A stretch of DNA of 47,518 nt from NCBI GenBank assembly GCA_903926075.1, contig CAIYHQ010000037.1:1-47518 (forward strand), in the 5' to 3' direction. Every line of letters begins with the position of its first letter. Within the stretch, counting starts at the first letter, position 1. This document shows positions 7,463 through 15,231 of this stretch, piece after piece. The notes beneath the pieces were generated by a model, which was not told the origin of the DNA, did no database searches, and saw only the letters and a program-made list of their open reading frames with translations. The stretch comes from an uncultured Methanomicrobiales archaeon. Lineage in GTDB: Archaea > Halobacteriota > Methanomicrobia > Methanomicrobiales > Methanospirillaceae. A program made the translations under genes and the position numbers.

Positions 7463-9570
7463 AGATAATAATAGAACCACAAAAATCGAATTATAAAATA
7501 ATCTTCACAGACGGGATGCATATTGAAGGAGTAGGATTTCTCTCGCTTTCAGAGACAAAGAAAGGTATGAGGCCGGATCATTACCGGGTACGCTTCGGCA
7601 CACGGAAACAATTCAAGAATTCACCCCCAAAAGACCTTATAGCCCAGTTACGGCACAGCAAGGTCTCTCTTACAAAACATGACGGCCCGTTCTCTTCGTT
7701 TCTTGCAGACCTCCAGATACCGTTCACAATTGCTGATGTATGCCGTCTCTGCATGCTTGAAGATCGTCTGACACCATTGGACCCGCGTTCAAGGGTCAGG
7801 TTTGTCAGGGATGAGTATATCTGCATGTTCTGTGCAAAACGTGAACTCAGGCGTGAACTTTCCCATTTAAGCAGACTCGGGAAGAGAACTGCCCTATATT
7901 TTGAGAGACTGCTAGAAAAAGAGCGGGACCTGGAAAGGGTCACGGCAACCATAGAGCCACCTGAACCTGGTTCACCCCCCTCACTTTTCGATAAAATAGA
8001 GGTAGTCAGGGTCACCAAAAAAACGTCCATCGATGAACTGCCATTGCCAAGATCTTTTGTCGACCGTTCTCGCGTTAAAGACCTGATGCCAGTGCAGGAA
8101 CTCGCAGTCGATTCCGGACTTTTATATGGAAAAGACCTTCTTGTCGTATCAGCGACAGCGAGTGGCAAGACATTTATCGGAGAGATGGCAGGAATCAAAA
8201 ACTTCCTTGAGGGACACGGCAGAATGCTCTTTCTTGTCCCGCTTGTTGCGCTCGCAAACCAGAAATATGAGCGGTTCACAGAGCGTTATAGCGATATAGC
8301 AAAGGTGGGGATCCTGATTGGAAAATCAAGAATCAATATTCCGGAAAACAGGAAGATTGGTGACCACAATATTCACTCACCAATTGTTGTAGGTACTTAC
8401 GAGGGAGTAGACCATTTCATCAGGTGCGGAAACCCCCTGTCAGGTATCGGGACAGTAGTTATTGACGAGGTCCAGATGCTTGAGGACAAGGAAAGAGGCC
8501 ACAGGCTTGACGGCCTGATTGCAAGGCTGAAACACCTCTTTCCAAAAGCACAGTTTCTCTATATGAGTGCGACTATTGGAATCCCTCAGTCCCTTGCAAA
8601 GAAACTTAATGCAAAACTTGTCAGATATGATGAGAGACCTGTCCCGCTTGAACGTTACTTAATGTTTCTTGAAAGAAAAGAGAAAATTCCTACAATTAAA
8701 GACCTGGTCCGCAGGGAATTCAAAATGAAATCTAATAAGGGATATCACGGTCAGACTATAATCTTTACAAATTCACGCGCGCGCTGTCATATCATATCTG
8801 ATTCAATAGGTCAGGGTTCCTCACCATACCATGCCGGCCTTACCTCGGAAGAACGCAGAAAGGTTGAAAATGATTTTGAAAAGGGAAAGATATCTGCTGT
8901 TGTTACAACGGCTGCCCTTGCTGCCGGAGTGGACTTCCCTGCATCCCTCGTTATATTTGATTCACTTGCCATGGGACTTGACTGGCTCTCGGTTCAGGAG
9001 TTCAGCCAGATGTCAGGGAGAGCAGGCAGACCTGATTATCATGACCTTGGAAAGGTTTTCATACTCGCTGAACCAGGCGGTTCATATAAACGAGGTTCAA
9101 AGGTGACGGAAGAAGAAGTTGCGCTTGCCCTTCTGCAGGGGGACATGGAGGAAGTGAACCCGGTTCATGATATTGAGATGAGTTCTGAAGAGTTTATTGC
9201 AAATGCCGTCATTTGCAGAGGTTCACTGCCATGCACAAAATCTGTAACAAACACGATGGTAGGTGAAGTTGAGGATGTCCTTCCCCTCCTTCTGAAGAAC
9301 GGTTTTATTAATATACAGGATGACAAAATCAGAATTTCTGAATTTGCCCATGTAATGGCTGAACACTTTATCGGAATTGAACGTCTCCTCCTAATAATGA
9401 AGATGGTCCGTGATAGTGATGACCCGCTCGAAATCCTTTCCGAACTCGAGTGCATGGATGAAAGTGGTCTGCGGGAAATAGGGGAAAGGAAGGGAGCATC
9501 AGAGAGAAAAGTGAGGACCCGCCCTGAAAGGTTTAAAAAAAGAGGGACCGGTCACCCTGAAATATTTTGA
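7459..9570 (+). CDS. Archaea-specific superfamily II DEAD/DEAH-type helicase (DUF5814 family)
   Basis: A 703-residue ATP-dependent helicase. Residues 1-90 form an N-terminal domain typical of this archaeal family. A zinc ribbon follows (CRLC near 95, CMFC near 123). RecA domain 1 has Walker A ATASGKT near 232, a DEVQ box near 336 and motif III SAT near 370. RecA domain 2 contains AALAAGVDFPA and the motif VI QMSGRAGRPD near 517. Ski2-like architecture suggests work on structured RNA or branched DNA. The gene overlaps the upstream regulator by four bases. The basic C-terminal tail ends abruptly within the 3' end of a minus-strand gene (19-base antisense overlap). Relatives, as I remember them, extend further, so a shortened C terminus is possible. 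Confidence 0.85.
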   Translation: MKIIIEPQKSNYKIIFTDGMHIEGVGFLSLSETKKGMRPDHYRVRFGTRKQFKNSPPKDLIAQLRHSKVSLTKHDGPFSSFLADLQIPFTIADVCRLCMLEDRLTPLDPRSRVRFVRDEYICMFCAKRELRRELSHLSRLGKRTALYFERLLEKERDLERVTATIEPPEPGSPPSLFDKIEVVRVTKKTSIDELPLPRSFVDRSRVKDLMPVQELAVDSGLLYGKDLLVVSATASGKTFIGEMAGIKNFLEGHGRMLFLVPLVALANQKYERFTERYSDIAKVGILIGKSRINIPENRKIGDHNIHSPIVVGTYEGVDHFIRCGNPLSGIGTVVIDEVQMLEDKERGHRLDGLIARLKHLFPKAQFLYMSATIGIPQSLAKKLNAKLVRYDERPVPLERYLMFLERKEKIPTIKDLVRREFKMKSNKGYHGQTIIFTNSRARCHIISDSIGQGSSPYHAGLTSEERRKVENDFEKGKISAVVTTAALAAGVDFPASLVIFDSLAMGLDWLSVQEFSQMSGRAGRPDYHDLGKVFILAEPGGSYKRGSKVTEEEVALALLQGDMEEVNPVHDIEMSSEEFIANAVICRGSLPCTKSVTNTMVGEVEDVLPLLLKNGFINIQDDKIRISEFAHVMAEHFIGIERLLLIMKMVRDSDDPLEILSELECMDESGLREIGERKGASERKVRTRPERFKKRGTGHPEIF

Positions 9571-10433
9571 ACTTTTGTGATATTAGAAGTATTTTTTACT
9601 TTTAAAGGTGTGACAACAGGAAGCTGTACTACCTTTTCACCTGACCTGACAAGGTTTGCAACTAAGTAGATTGTTTTATTGGGGATGACTCTCACAGCTT
9701 TTTCCCAGATATTGTAATTCTTCTTTATGAGTGATATATCGTATTCACCTTTCTGGAGTGTAAGTGCGAGTGGAGTACTACCATAATATTCATCATTGAT
9801 GAACACTGTGGCTTTGTCAGGAGAAGAGGAAACGGCTACAGTTCCAGGAGATGAAGCACCTGGTGCGGGTGTCGGCTCTGCATCCATCTCTCCTGTATCC
9901 AGGTTTACCCTGACCTGTGCAGGTGTCCCGCTCTTTACTACAACATGGGCTGTATAATCCGGTTTTGCCGGATATGTAACAACGACGACATGTTCACCCT
10001 CTGGCACATTCTCAATCGTTGTTGGAGCTGTTCCCTTGAATCGTCCGTCAAGATAGACCGTGCCACCATATGGCTCGGTAATCACGATAATCATCCCGGT
10101 GGGACCAATACTCGTAGGGATAGGAGAAAATAAAGTGGGTATCATATATGCTACGACGTTGGTTACTCCCCCTGATGGAACTCCTGCAAGGCCGTACCAG
10201 TCAAAGTACCCCTCATCTGTTATTTTTATGTCCCTCCCTCCCGGCGCAACATTAGGAAGAGTAAGGGGTGTCACACCTGCATAAACACCGTCAACATAGA
10301 TTTTTGCTCCACTTGGACTTGAATAAAACTGGATGGTCCCCCCGAGTTGCGTATCATCAGCAGAACAGGGAATTAAGATAAGAATACTGAGTAATAGAAC
10401 GAAAATTAAACTGATTAATATAGGGACTTTCAC
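9552..10433 (-). CDS. Secreted PEGA-domain protein (three PEGA repeats)
   Basis: About 293 residues. The signal peptide (residues 1-25, hydrophobic ILISLIFVLLLSILILI then a small residue) is followed directly by three PEGA repeats starting near 30, 110 and 195, without the cohesin-like head of the two proteins at 110-3876. A Pro/Ala-rich linker separates repeats two and three. No membrane anchor is seen at the C terminus, which is Val/Thr/Asn-rich. GTG 10433 is preferred over GTG 10442 because GAGGTG is spaced six bases before it. TATAAAG about 25 bases further upstream gives the gene its own promoter. It is the third PEGA gene within 10 kb. Function at the cell surface is inferred only from the export signal. 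Confidence 0.8.
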   Translation of the reverse strand: MKVPILISLIFVLLLSILILIPCSADDTQLGGTIQFYSSPSGAKIYVDGVYAGVTPLTLPNVAPGGRDIKITDEGYFDWYGLAGVPSGGVTNVVAYMIPTLFSPIPTSIGPTGMIIVITEPYGGTVYLDGRFKGTAPTTIENVPEGEHVVVVTYPAKPDYTAHVVVKSGTPAQVRVNLDTGEMDAEPTPAPGASSPGTVAVSSSPDKATVFINDEYYGSTPLALTLQKGEYDISLIKKNYNIWEKAVRVIPNKTIYLVANLVRSGEKVVQLPVVTPLKVKNTSNITKVQNISG

Positions 10434-10487
10434 ATTTAACACCTCTTAATTCTTTATAGTCTCATCATGAGCTCCCAAAAATCCTTC

Positions 10488-12308
10488 TCACATCTCAACA
10501 CGTGTTACTACACCATGGATTTTATGGGGGGGTAATTTATAGTATTCTACAAATGAAGGACATATTTTTTTTATTCCATAAAATATCTTCCATACGAGAT
10601 TATCTGTTACTATCTCTTCCATTCCATAGAAGATAGTTTTTTCATGAATCTCGGCATTCCTGATTATCTCCATCAGATCAATAACTTCCATGTAACCATA
10701 TCTTATTGTAAAGACGTATAGACCAGTTCCTATCTCATTTTGTCTGAAATCCCAGTTCAATCCAAAAGGACTCCTGAGAATCTCAATGGATATGAGGATA
10801 TTTTTCTCATAGATTATAGTATTATTAAAAATAGTGTGGGTGATGTATGCAGGTACCCTCTGCCTGTCCCTTGCAAAGAAGAGCGCTGTACCTGATATCT
10901 TCTGGTTCTCGGCATAGGATTTGTTATATCTCTTGATAAATTCGTCATATTCCATCAGGTGAAGTTTCTCATAAAGTCGTTTCTGGCCGTTAATATAGAT
11001 AATTATGACTCCAAACGGTATTGCTGCAATTATTAGGGAAAGATATGCACCATGAGGAATTTTAGAGAGGCACGCAAAGAAAAAACTGAAATCGATGATG
11101 GTTGTAAAAAAAGCAAGGGAACTCCTAAAGTACTGATGACGTTTGAAGAATATCACGGTCATAAGGATACCGGTAATAAGCATAGTCCCGGTTACTGCGA
11201 GACCGTATGCACTCGCCAGACGTTCTGAATACTCAAACAGGAAAAGTACCAGGAGAACGGATATGCATAGCATCCAGTTTACAAAATTAATGTAGATCTG
11301 ATTGCGCATTACTATCGAGGTATAATCAATTTTAAGAGGCGGGAGCATATGAGTAGTTATCGCCTGATAAACTACTGAAAAAATGCCGCTAATAACGGCC
11401 TGAGATGCAATTACTGTTGAGATAATTGCTAATATTAAAAATGGGATATAAATTAACTGAAACTCAGTATTTACCATCCCAAAAAGAACGTTTTTTGTCC
11501 CGATATGTGTGAGTAGAAATGCACCCTGACCCAGATAAGACAGGATGAGAGCAATAAAGACAAAGAACCATGCCCTTCGAATGGGTTCTTTTCCCAGGTG
11601 GCCCATATCGGCATAAAGAGCTTCACCTCCGGTTGCACAGAGAATGACATCAGAAAGGATAAAAAAACTTATAATACCATTTGAAATTAAAAAATGAATT
11701 GCATACATAGGGTTTAATGCAACAATTATACCTGGAGAATTCAATAGCGAAACAGCCCCGGTTATTGCGAGAACAGAAAACCAGACAAGCATTACAGGTG
11801 CAAACGTCTTTGCAACCCTTTCACTTCCGCGTCTCTGGAAGAAGAATAGAGCTATAGTGATTATAGCTGCAACAATTAACAGCAAGGATTGGGATACATC
11901 TGAAAAGGCCGGGATGAGCCTGAATCCCTCTACTGCTGAAAGGATACTTATGGCAGGAGTTATAACACAATCACCTATCATAAGGGAAACACCTGCAACT
12001 GCAAGGAGTGAAACAATCGTTGCACCTTTTGCCGTCTTTGTCAGTTGAAGCAGAGTCTCTTTCAGGACAATTGTGCCCCCTTCGCCATTATGGTCGAGCT
12101 GCATTGCAAGAAATGCATACTGTACTGTTACGAGGAGAATCAGGGTCCAGGTTATCAGAGAAAGGACCCCCAGAATATTTTCCAGAGTCGGGATGATAAA
12201 TATGAAAAGTACGGTAAGGGTATAGATAGGACTTGTCCCTATATCGCCAAAAACGAGGCCCATGGATTTTATTATCTCAACAGGGGGAACACTCATACCC
12301 TTTTTCAT
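10488..12308 (-). CDS. kup: KUP-family potassium uptake protein
   Basis: About 606 residues with 12 predicted membrane segments in the N-terminal 430 residues and a soluble C-terminal domain, the usual plan of Kup/HAK K+/H+ symporters. The family signature GDIGTSPIYTL lies at the first membrane helix, and GDCVITPAIS and GGEALYADMGHLG are further family motifs. It imports K+, the main osmolyte counter-ion in methanogens. The start is uncertain: ATG 12308, ATG 12296 and TTG 12332 are all in frame and none has a good ribosome site. It is transcribed in the same direction as rubrerythrin upstream, but two T-runs lie in the gap, so it probably has its own promoter (AATAATAT near 12340). Confidence 0.93.
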   Translation of the reverse strand: MKKGMSVPPVEIIKSMGLVFGDIGTSPIYTLTVLFIFIIPTLENILGVLSLITWTLILLVTVQYAFLAMQLDHNGEGGTIVLKETLLQLTKTAKGATIVSLLAVAGVSLMIGDCVITPAISILSAVEGFRLIPAFSDVSQSLLLIVAAIITIALFFFQRRGSERVAKTFAPVMLVWFSVLAITGAVSLLNSPGIIVALNPMYAIHFLISNGIISFFILSDVILCATGGEALYADMGHLGKEPIRRAWFFVFIALILSYLGQGAFLLTHIGTKNVLFGMVNTEFQLIYIPFLILAIISTVIASQAVISGIFSVVYQAITTHMLPPLKIDYTSIVMRNQIYINFVNWMLCISVLLVLFLFEYSERLASAYGLAVTGTMLITGILMTVIFFKRHQYFRSSLAFFTTIIDFSFFFACLSKIPHGAYLSLIIAAIPFGVIIIYINGQKRLYEKLHLMEYDEFIKRYNKSYAENQKISGTALFFARDRQRVPAYITHTIFNNTIIYEKNILISIEILRSPFGLNWDFRQNEIGTGLYVFTIRYGYMEVIDLMEIIRNAEIHEKTIFYGMEEIVTDNLVWKIFYGIKKICPSFVEYYKLPPHKIHGVVTRVEM

Positions 12309-12396
12309 GGAGAAAGAGATCTTGACCTTCAAGGATATTATTCATTCGAAAAAAAGAAGAGGATATTCGTAAGTATGAAAAAAAGGTTGTTGAGAC

Positions 12397-12900
12397 TTAC
12401 TTTATCTCCCGCCAGAGTTTTCCCATGGCGCCACAAATAGGACACTTTTCCGGGGGCGAACCTGCACGCACAACATTTCCACATACCGGACAGAGCCAGA
12501 CATTTGAGTCCCCAAGGTCTTTCCCACCAGATACGACAGATTCTGCCTCTTTGTAAAGCCCTGCGTGGACCTCTTCTGCTTTCATTGCATGATTAAAAGC
12601 AATGACTGCATCGTTACGCTTTTCTGATTCTGCTTCTTTGATAAATGAAGGATACATCTCAGTAAACTCGTGTGTTTCACCTTTGATTGACCCTTTAAGG
12701 TTCTCTACGGTGCTGCCAACTGCGGATAATACCTTAAGCAATTTTTTTGCATGAATCGCTTCTGCTTCTGAAGCCGCACGGAAAATCCTGGCTACGTTTT
12801 TAAAGCCTTCCTCCTCGGCTTTCTCTGCAAAATTTGCATATTTCCTATTCGCCTGAGATTCTCCTGCAAATGCGTCCCATGCATTCTTTTCTGTCGACAT
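12397..12900 (-). CDS. rbr: Rubrerythrin
   Basis: A 167-residue non-haem diiron peroxidase that reduces H2O2 to water with electrons from rubredoxin or a flavoprotein, protecting anaerobes from oxygen. The four-helix ferritin-like domain (1-130) carries the expected carboxylate and His ligands (AGESQANRKY, EAEAIHA, MKAEEVHAGLY). The C-terminal rubredoxin-like domain has CPVC and CPIC. The order diiron domain then rubredoxin domain is the classical type. It opens a redox island running to 17.1 kb, and its upstream region has operator-like repeats. The start is ATG 12900. Confidence 0.95.
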   Translation of the reverse strand: MSTEKNAWDAFAGESQANRKYANFAEKAEEEGFKNVARIFRAASEAEAIHAKKLLKVLSAVGSTVENLKGSIKGETHEFTEMYPSFIKEAESEKRNDAVIAFNHAMKAEEVHAGLYKEAESVVSGGKDLGDSNVWLCPVCGNVVRAGSPPEKCPICGAMGKLWREIK

Positions 12901-12967
12901 AATTGTAATCTATAGGAATCTGCTCAATTAAACCTTGCTTAAGCGGCATCCACTTACAATTTAAGCG
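12901..12967. promoter_or_regulatory. Operator-like repeats upstream of rubrerythrin
   Basis: The palindrome GCTTAAGC lies at 12937-12944. The heptamer TTAAGCG occurs twice, at 12939-12945 and 12961-12967, start points 22 bases apart (about two helical turns). An 8-base inverted repeat, AATTGTAA at 12901-12908 and TTACAATT at 12954-12961, frames the region. On the minus strand the palindrome lies just upstream of a weak TATA candidate (GGTTTAATT), where a repressor would block the rubrerythrin promoter. No bound protein is known. Confidence 0.4.
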
Positions 12968-13070
12968 ATTTTGTATTGAGATATGTTTTTTGGCATAATA
13001 TTACCCCTCACTTTTAGGGTGGATGAAAAACAGACAATACTGAAAGATAAACTGGAGTTATACAAGGCAG

Positions 13071-13757
13071 ATGAGATGGAATCTGACAATGAAGCAGATC
13101 AATGAACTGAATAGTATTGACCGGCCAAGGGAACGAATTGCTCATGGGGACGTTGAATCCCTTACAACAAGTGAACTTATTGCGGCTGTAATCGGCAAGG
13201 GCATAAAAGGGAAGACCGTCGCAGATATTTCAAACGATATTGCATTATTCATGGAGAGTAAAGGCCCAGCCCTCTCATATTCAGAACTTATTAGTATCAA
13301 GGGTATTGGTCCGTCCAGGTCTGCCCAGATTACAGCTGCTCTCGAACTCGGAAAAAGGTTTTACACACAGAAAGAGAAGGCTGCAATAAGAATAATTTGT
13401 CCGGCAGACGTATTACCACTTGTTAATGAAATAAGAACAAAACGGCAGGAGCACTTTGTCGTGATAACTCTCAATGGCGCGGGAGAGGTGATTAATGTGA
13501 GAACGATAACAGTCGGGACATTAAACCAAAGCCTTGTCCACCCAAGAGAAGTATTTGCAGATGCGATTCTGGACAGGGCTGCCTCGGTTCTTTGTGTCCA
13601 TAATCACCCATCTGGATCAGTAACTCCAAGCACACAGGATATTGAGGTCACTATACAACTGGAAAAAGCAGGAGATATACTGGGAATAAGACTGATTGAT
13701 CATATTATTGTTACAAGTGAAAATTATGTCAGTTTAAAGGAAAGGGGAGACATCTAA
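13071..13757 (+). CDS. radC: RadC/JAB-domain protein
   Basis: A 228-residue RadC-family protein, common in bacteria and patchy in archaea. Residues 1-100 hold helix-hairpin-helix elements (ISIKGIGPSRSAQITAALEL) for DNA binding. Residues 105-228 form a JAMM/MPN metalloprotease-like domain with the zinc motif HNHPSG followed by TPSTQD, and the upstream glutamate around EHFVV. Despite the name, a DNA-repair role has not held up in bacteria, and the biochemical activity is not established. The start may be ATG 13071 or ATG 13089; neither has a clear ribosome site. It converges on the flavoprotein gene at 13771 and is divergent from rubrerythrin. Confidence 0.88.
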   Translation: MRWNLTMKQINELNSIDRPRERIAHGDVESLTTSELIAAVIGKGIKGKTVADISNDIALFMESKGPALSYSELISIKGIGPSRSAQITAALELGKRFYTQKEKAAIRIICPADVLPLVNEIRTKRQEHFVVITLNGAGEVINVRTITVGTLNQSLVHPREVFADAILDRAASVLCVHNHPSGSVTPSTQDIEVTIQLEKAGDILGIRLIDHIIVTSENYVSLKERGDI

Positions 13758-13771
13758 AAAACCTGGTTTTT
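13757..13771. terminator. Bidirectional terminator between convergent genes
   Basis: AAAAACC (13757-13763), T, GGTTTTT (13765-13771) is a perfect inverted repeat overlapping both stop codons. Either strand is read as A-run, CC, GG, T-run, so it could end transcription from both radC and the flavoprotein gene. The loop is too tight for a stable hairpin, so the T-run may be the real signal. Confidence 0.45.
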
Positions 13772-14370
13772 CAGACACAGTCTTCTTTCAAAGCTATGGC
13801 AAGCGACTTTCCTTTCTCATATGCTGCATCAATAATTTCCGGGAATTTTTTCAGATCCATCTTATTATCCATTCCTGGAACAAGGAGCTCCCCGACATAC
13901 TCCACATCAATGATGTCATAAAAAGCTCTTAACGTAAGGATTACACCGTCAAATACATAGGGAACTTCCATGCCTGATATTGCAATAAAAGCCCCTTTTC
14001 TCTTTTTTTGTTTCTCTTTCGGAACAAGTGGACTCTTTCTTACATATTTAGCCATAAAAAAGACCTGAAAACGGTCCATGAAAGATTTAAGTTTTCCAGG
14101 TATTCCCATTGTCATAACCGGTGTCGCTATAATAACACCGTCTGTTTCTCTGAATTTCTCGTAAACTGCAATCATATCATCCTGCATTTTGCAGGTGGGA
14201 TTTTCCTTGCAGTGCATAATCTCCATGCATGCCTGGAAATTCATGAAGGGCACAATGAGAATTTCAGTAGTACAACCTTCGTCTTCTGCCCCCTTCAGTG
14301 CTTTTTCCAACAGTAAAGCAGTATTCCCGTTTCGAAGGGGACTTCCAAGGACTCCGATGACATGCTGCAT
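13771..14370 (-). CDS. Iron-sulfur flavoprotein-like FMN reductase with three-cysteine motif
   Basis: A 199-residue flavodoxin-fold protein. The FMN phosphate loop is GSPLRNGNT (residues 9-17). The cysteine region reads C-x5-C-x5-C near residues 48-60. Aligned without gaps to the canonical Isf motif C-x2-C-x2-C-x5-C of the two paralogues at 15895 and 16506, the second cysteine is replaced by Ile. Isf proteins carry FMN and [4Fe-4S] and in Methanosarcina reduce O2 and H2O2. The missing ligand suggests a [3Fe-4S] cluster, a non-cysteine ligand, or loss of the cluster. It is divergent from the small zinc-ribbon gene across a shared A/T-rich promoter. Confidence 0.8.
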   Translation of the reverse strand: MQHVIGVLGSPLRNGNTALLLEKALKGAEDEGCTTEILIVPFMNFQACMEIMHCKENPTCKMQDDMIAVYEKFRETDGVIIATPVMTMGIPGKLKSFMDRFQVFFMAKYVRKSPLVPKEKQKKRKGAFIAISGMEVPYVFDGVILTLRAFYDIIDVEYVGELLVPGMDNKMDLKKFPEIIDAAYEKGKSLAIALKEDCV

Positions 14371-14377
14371 ACAAAAG

Positions 14378-14390
14378 TCATATATATCTT
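14378..14390. promoter_or_regulatory. Shared divergent TATA element
   Basis: The symmetrical ATATATAT at 14380-14387 lies between two divergent starts (14370 minus, 14421 plus). For the plus-strand zinc-ribbon gene it would give a leader of about 14 bases containing GGTGA. For the minus-strand flavoprotein it lies only about 10-17 bases from the ATG, implying a leaderless transcript or another TATA element. Confidence 0.4.
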
Positions 14391-14420
14391 TCAGGAGTAG
14401 AAAATTGTTTGGTGATTGTT

Positions 14421-14654
14421 TTGACAGAATCCCATGAAAAAATAAAAGCCGGCGGAAAAGTCGGCCCAGGTAAGTATGTATGTCTTGACTGTGGAAAGGA
14501 ATATACGCTTGACGCTGTCGAGCAGGACCTTAGGAAGTGCCCTGCGTGTTCATGTGAGGAGTACCAGTGCCTGCCTATGACACATATCAGACCTGATATC
14601 AAGAATTCTGATGATGTGTTGAACCCTCCAAAGCGTGGAAAGAGTAACCAGTAA
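14421..14654 (+). CDS. Small zinc-ribbon (rubredoxin-like) protein
   Basis: About 77 residues with two CxxC pairs (CLDCGKEY near 22-29 and CPACSCEEY near 41-49), a compact zinc-ribbon or rubredoxin-like site binding one Zn or Fe. The spacing and the placement among rubrerythrin, peroxiredoxin and flavoproteins suggest an electron carrier, but the usual rubredoxin aromatic residues are not all present, so a purely structural zinc site is equally likely. TTG 14421 is chosen because GGTGA at 14411-14415 is five bases away; GTG 14412 would overlap that ribosome site. Confidence 0.65.
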   Translation: MTESHEKIKAGGKVGPGKYVCLDCGKEYTLDAVEQDLRKCPACSCEEYQCLPMTHIRPDIKNSDDVLNPPKRGKSNQ

Positions 14655-14737
14655 TTCTCTTTCTCCTTAATTATCCGGAGTCAAGGTTAATTTTTAGATT
14701 AAAAAAAGCGTATTTAGATTTTAAAGGTGTTTTAAAA

Positions 14738-14866
14738 ATGGTTAATGTTTCAAGTGAAGGACAGGTTTTTGAGTGTTCTATCTGTGGCAATGTTGTTACT
14801 GTGAACGAAGTTGGCGGTGGAGAACTTATCTGCTGTGGTGAACCCATGACCCTTCAGAGTGGGTGA
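14738..14866 (+). CDS. Desulforedoxin-like mini-protein (42 residues)
   Basis: A 42-residue gene that falls below usual size cutoffs. The sequence starts MVNVSSEGQVFECSICGN and has CxxC (residues 13 and 16) then adjacent Cys-Cys (32 and 33) followed by GEPM. This is the Fe(Cys)4 pattern of desulforedoxin and of the N-terminal domain of desulfoferrodoxin. AAAGGTG at 14722-14728 precedes the ATG by nine bases. Its stop is only seven bases before the AhpD-like gene, so the two are translationally close. A free-standing rubredoxin-type donor for rubrerythrin, peroxiredoxin or the flavoproteins is the simplest role (inference). Confidence 0.8.
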   Translation: MVNVSSEGQVFECSICGNVVTVNEVGGGELICCGEPMTLQSG

Positions 14867-14873
14867 TCAGGAT

Positions 14874-15218
14874 ATGAGCCAGCATGAGGACTCAGAACTT
14901 GAAAAAAAGATAGGAAAAGTCCCGCGTTTTTTCAGGGAACTTGCAAAAAATGATCCCCAGATGTACGAGATGGTCATGAAACTGGAGTCTCATATCTGGG
15001 ATGACGGTGCACTCAGCCGGCAGACAAAGAAACTTATTGCTATTGCCATTGCTGCTGCACTTCGCGACCAGCATGCGGTAAGGGCACAAATAAGCGGGGC
15101 AGAGAAACTTGGTATTTCAAAAGGCGAAGTAGAAGAAGCATTAAGAGTAGCGTTCCTGCTTGCGGGTATGCCTGCTTATGTGTATGGAAAAGCCCAGCTT
15201 GACGAAGTGATGAAATAA
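14874..15218 (+). CDS. Carboxymuconolactone decarboxylase/AhpD-family protein lacking CxxC
   Basis: About 114 residues of all-helical AhpD/CMD fold. The helix that carries the catalytic CxxC...H in AhpD reads ALRDQHAVRAQ here; the relative at 41439 has LRCQHCTSYH at the same place. Both cysteines are therefore replaced (Asp and Ala) and the trailing His is lost. It cannot act as a dithiol peroxidase or as a disulfide reductant for peroxiredoxin, although it sits directly upstream of one. A decarboxylase-like or structural role is possible. ATG 14874 is chosen with GGTGA at 14862-14866 seven bases away; GTG 14859 would overlap the small gene before it. Confidence 0.75.
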   Translation: MSQHEDSELEKKIGKVPRFFRELAKNDPQMYEMVMKLESHIWDDGALSRQTKKLIAIAIAAALRDQHAVRAQISGAEKLGISKGEVEEALRVAFLLAGMPAYVYGKAQLDEVMK

Positions 15219-15231
15219 GGAGTTCGATTTT

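Noticed and set aside
7581-8279. Long minus-strand open frame of 232 codons inside the helicase gene
   Set aside because: Ser/Arg-rich composition without domains, fully antisense to the conserved helicase motifs; a shadow frame.
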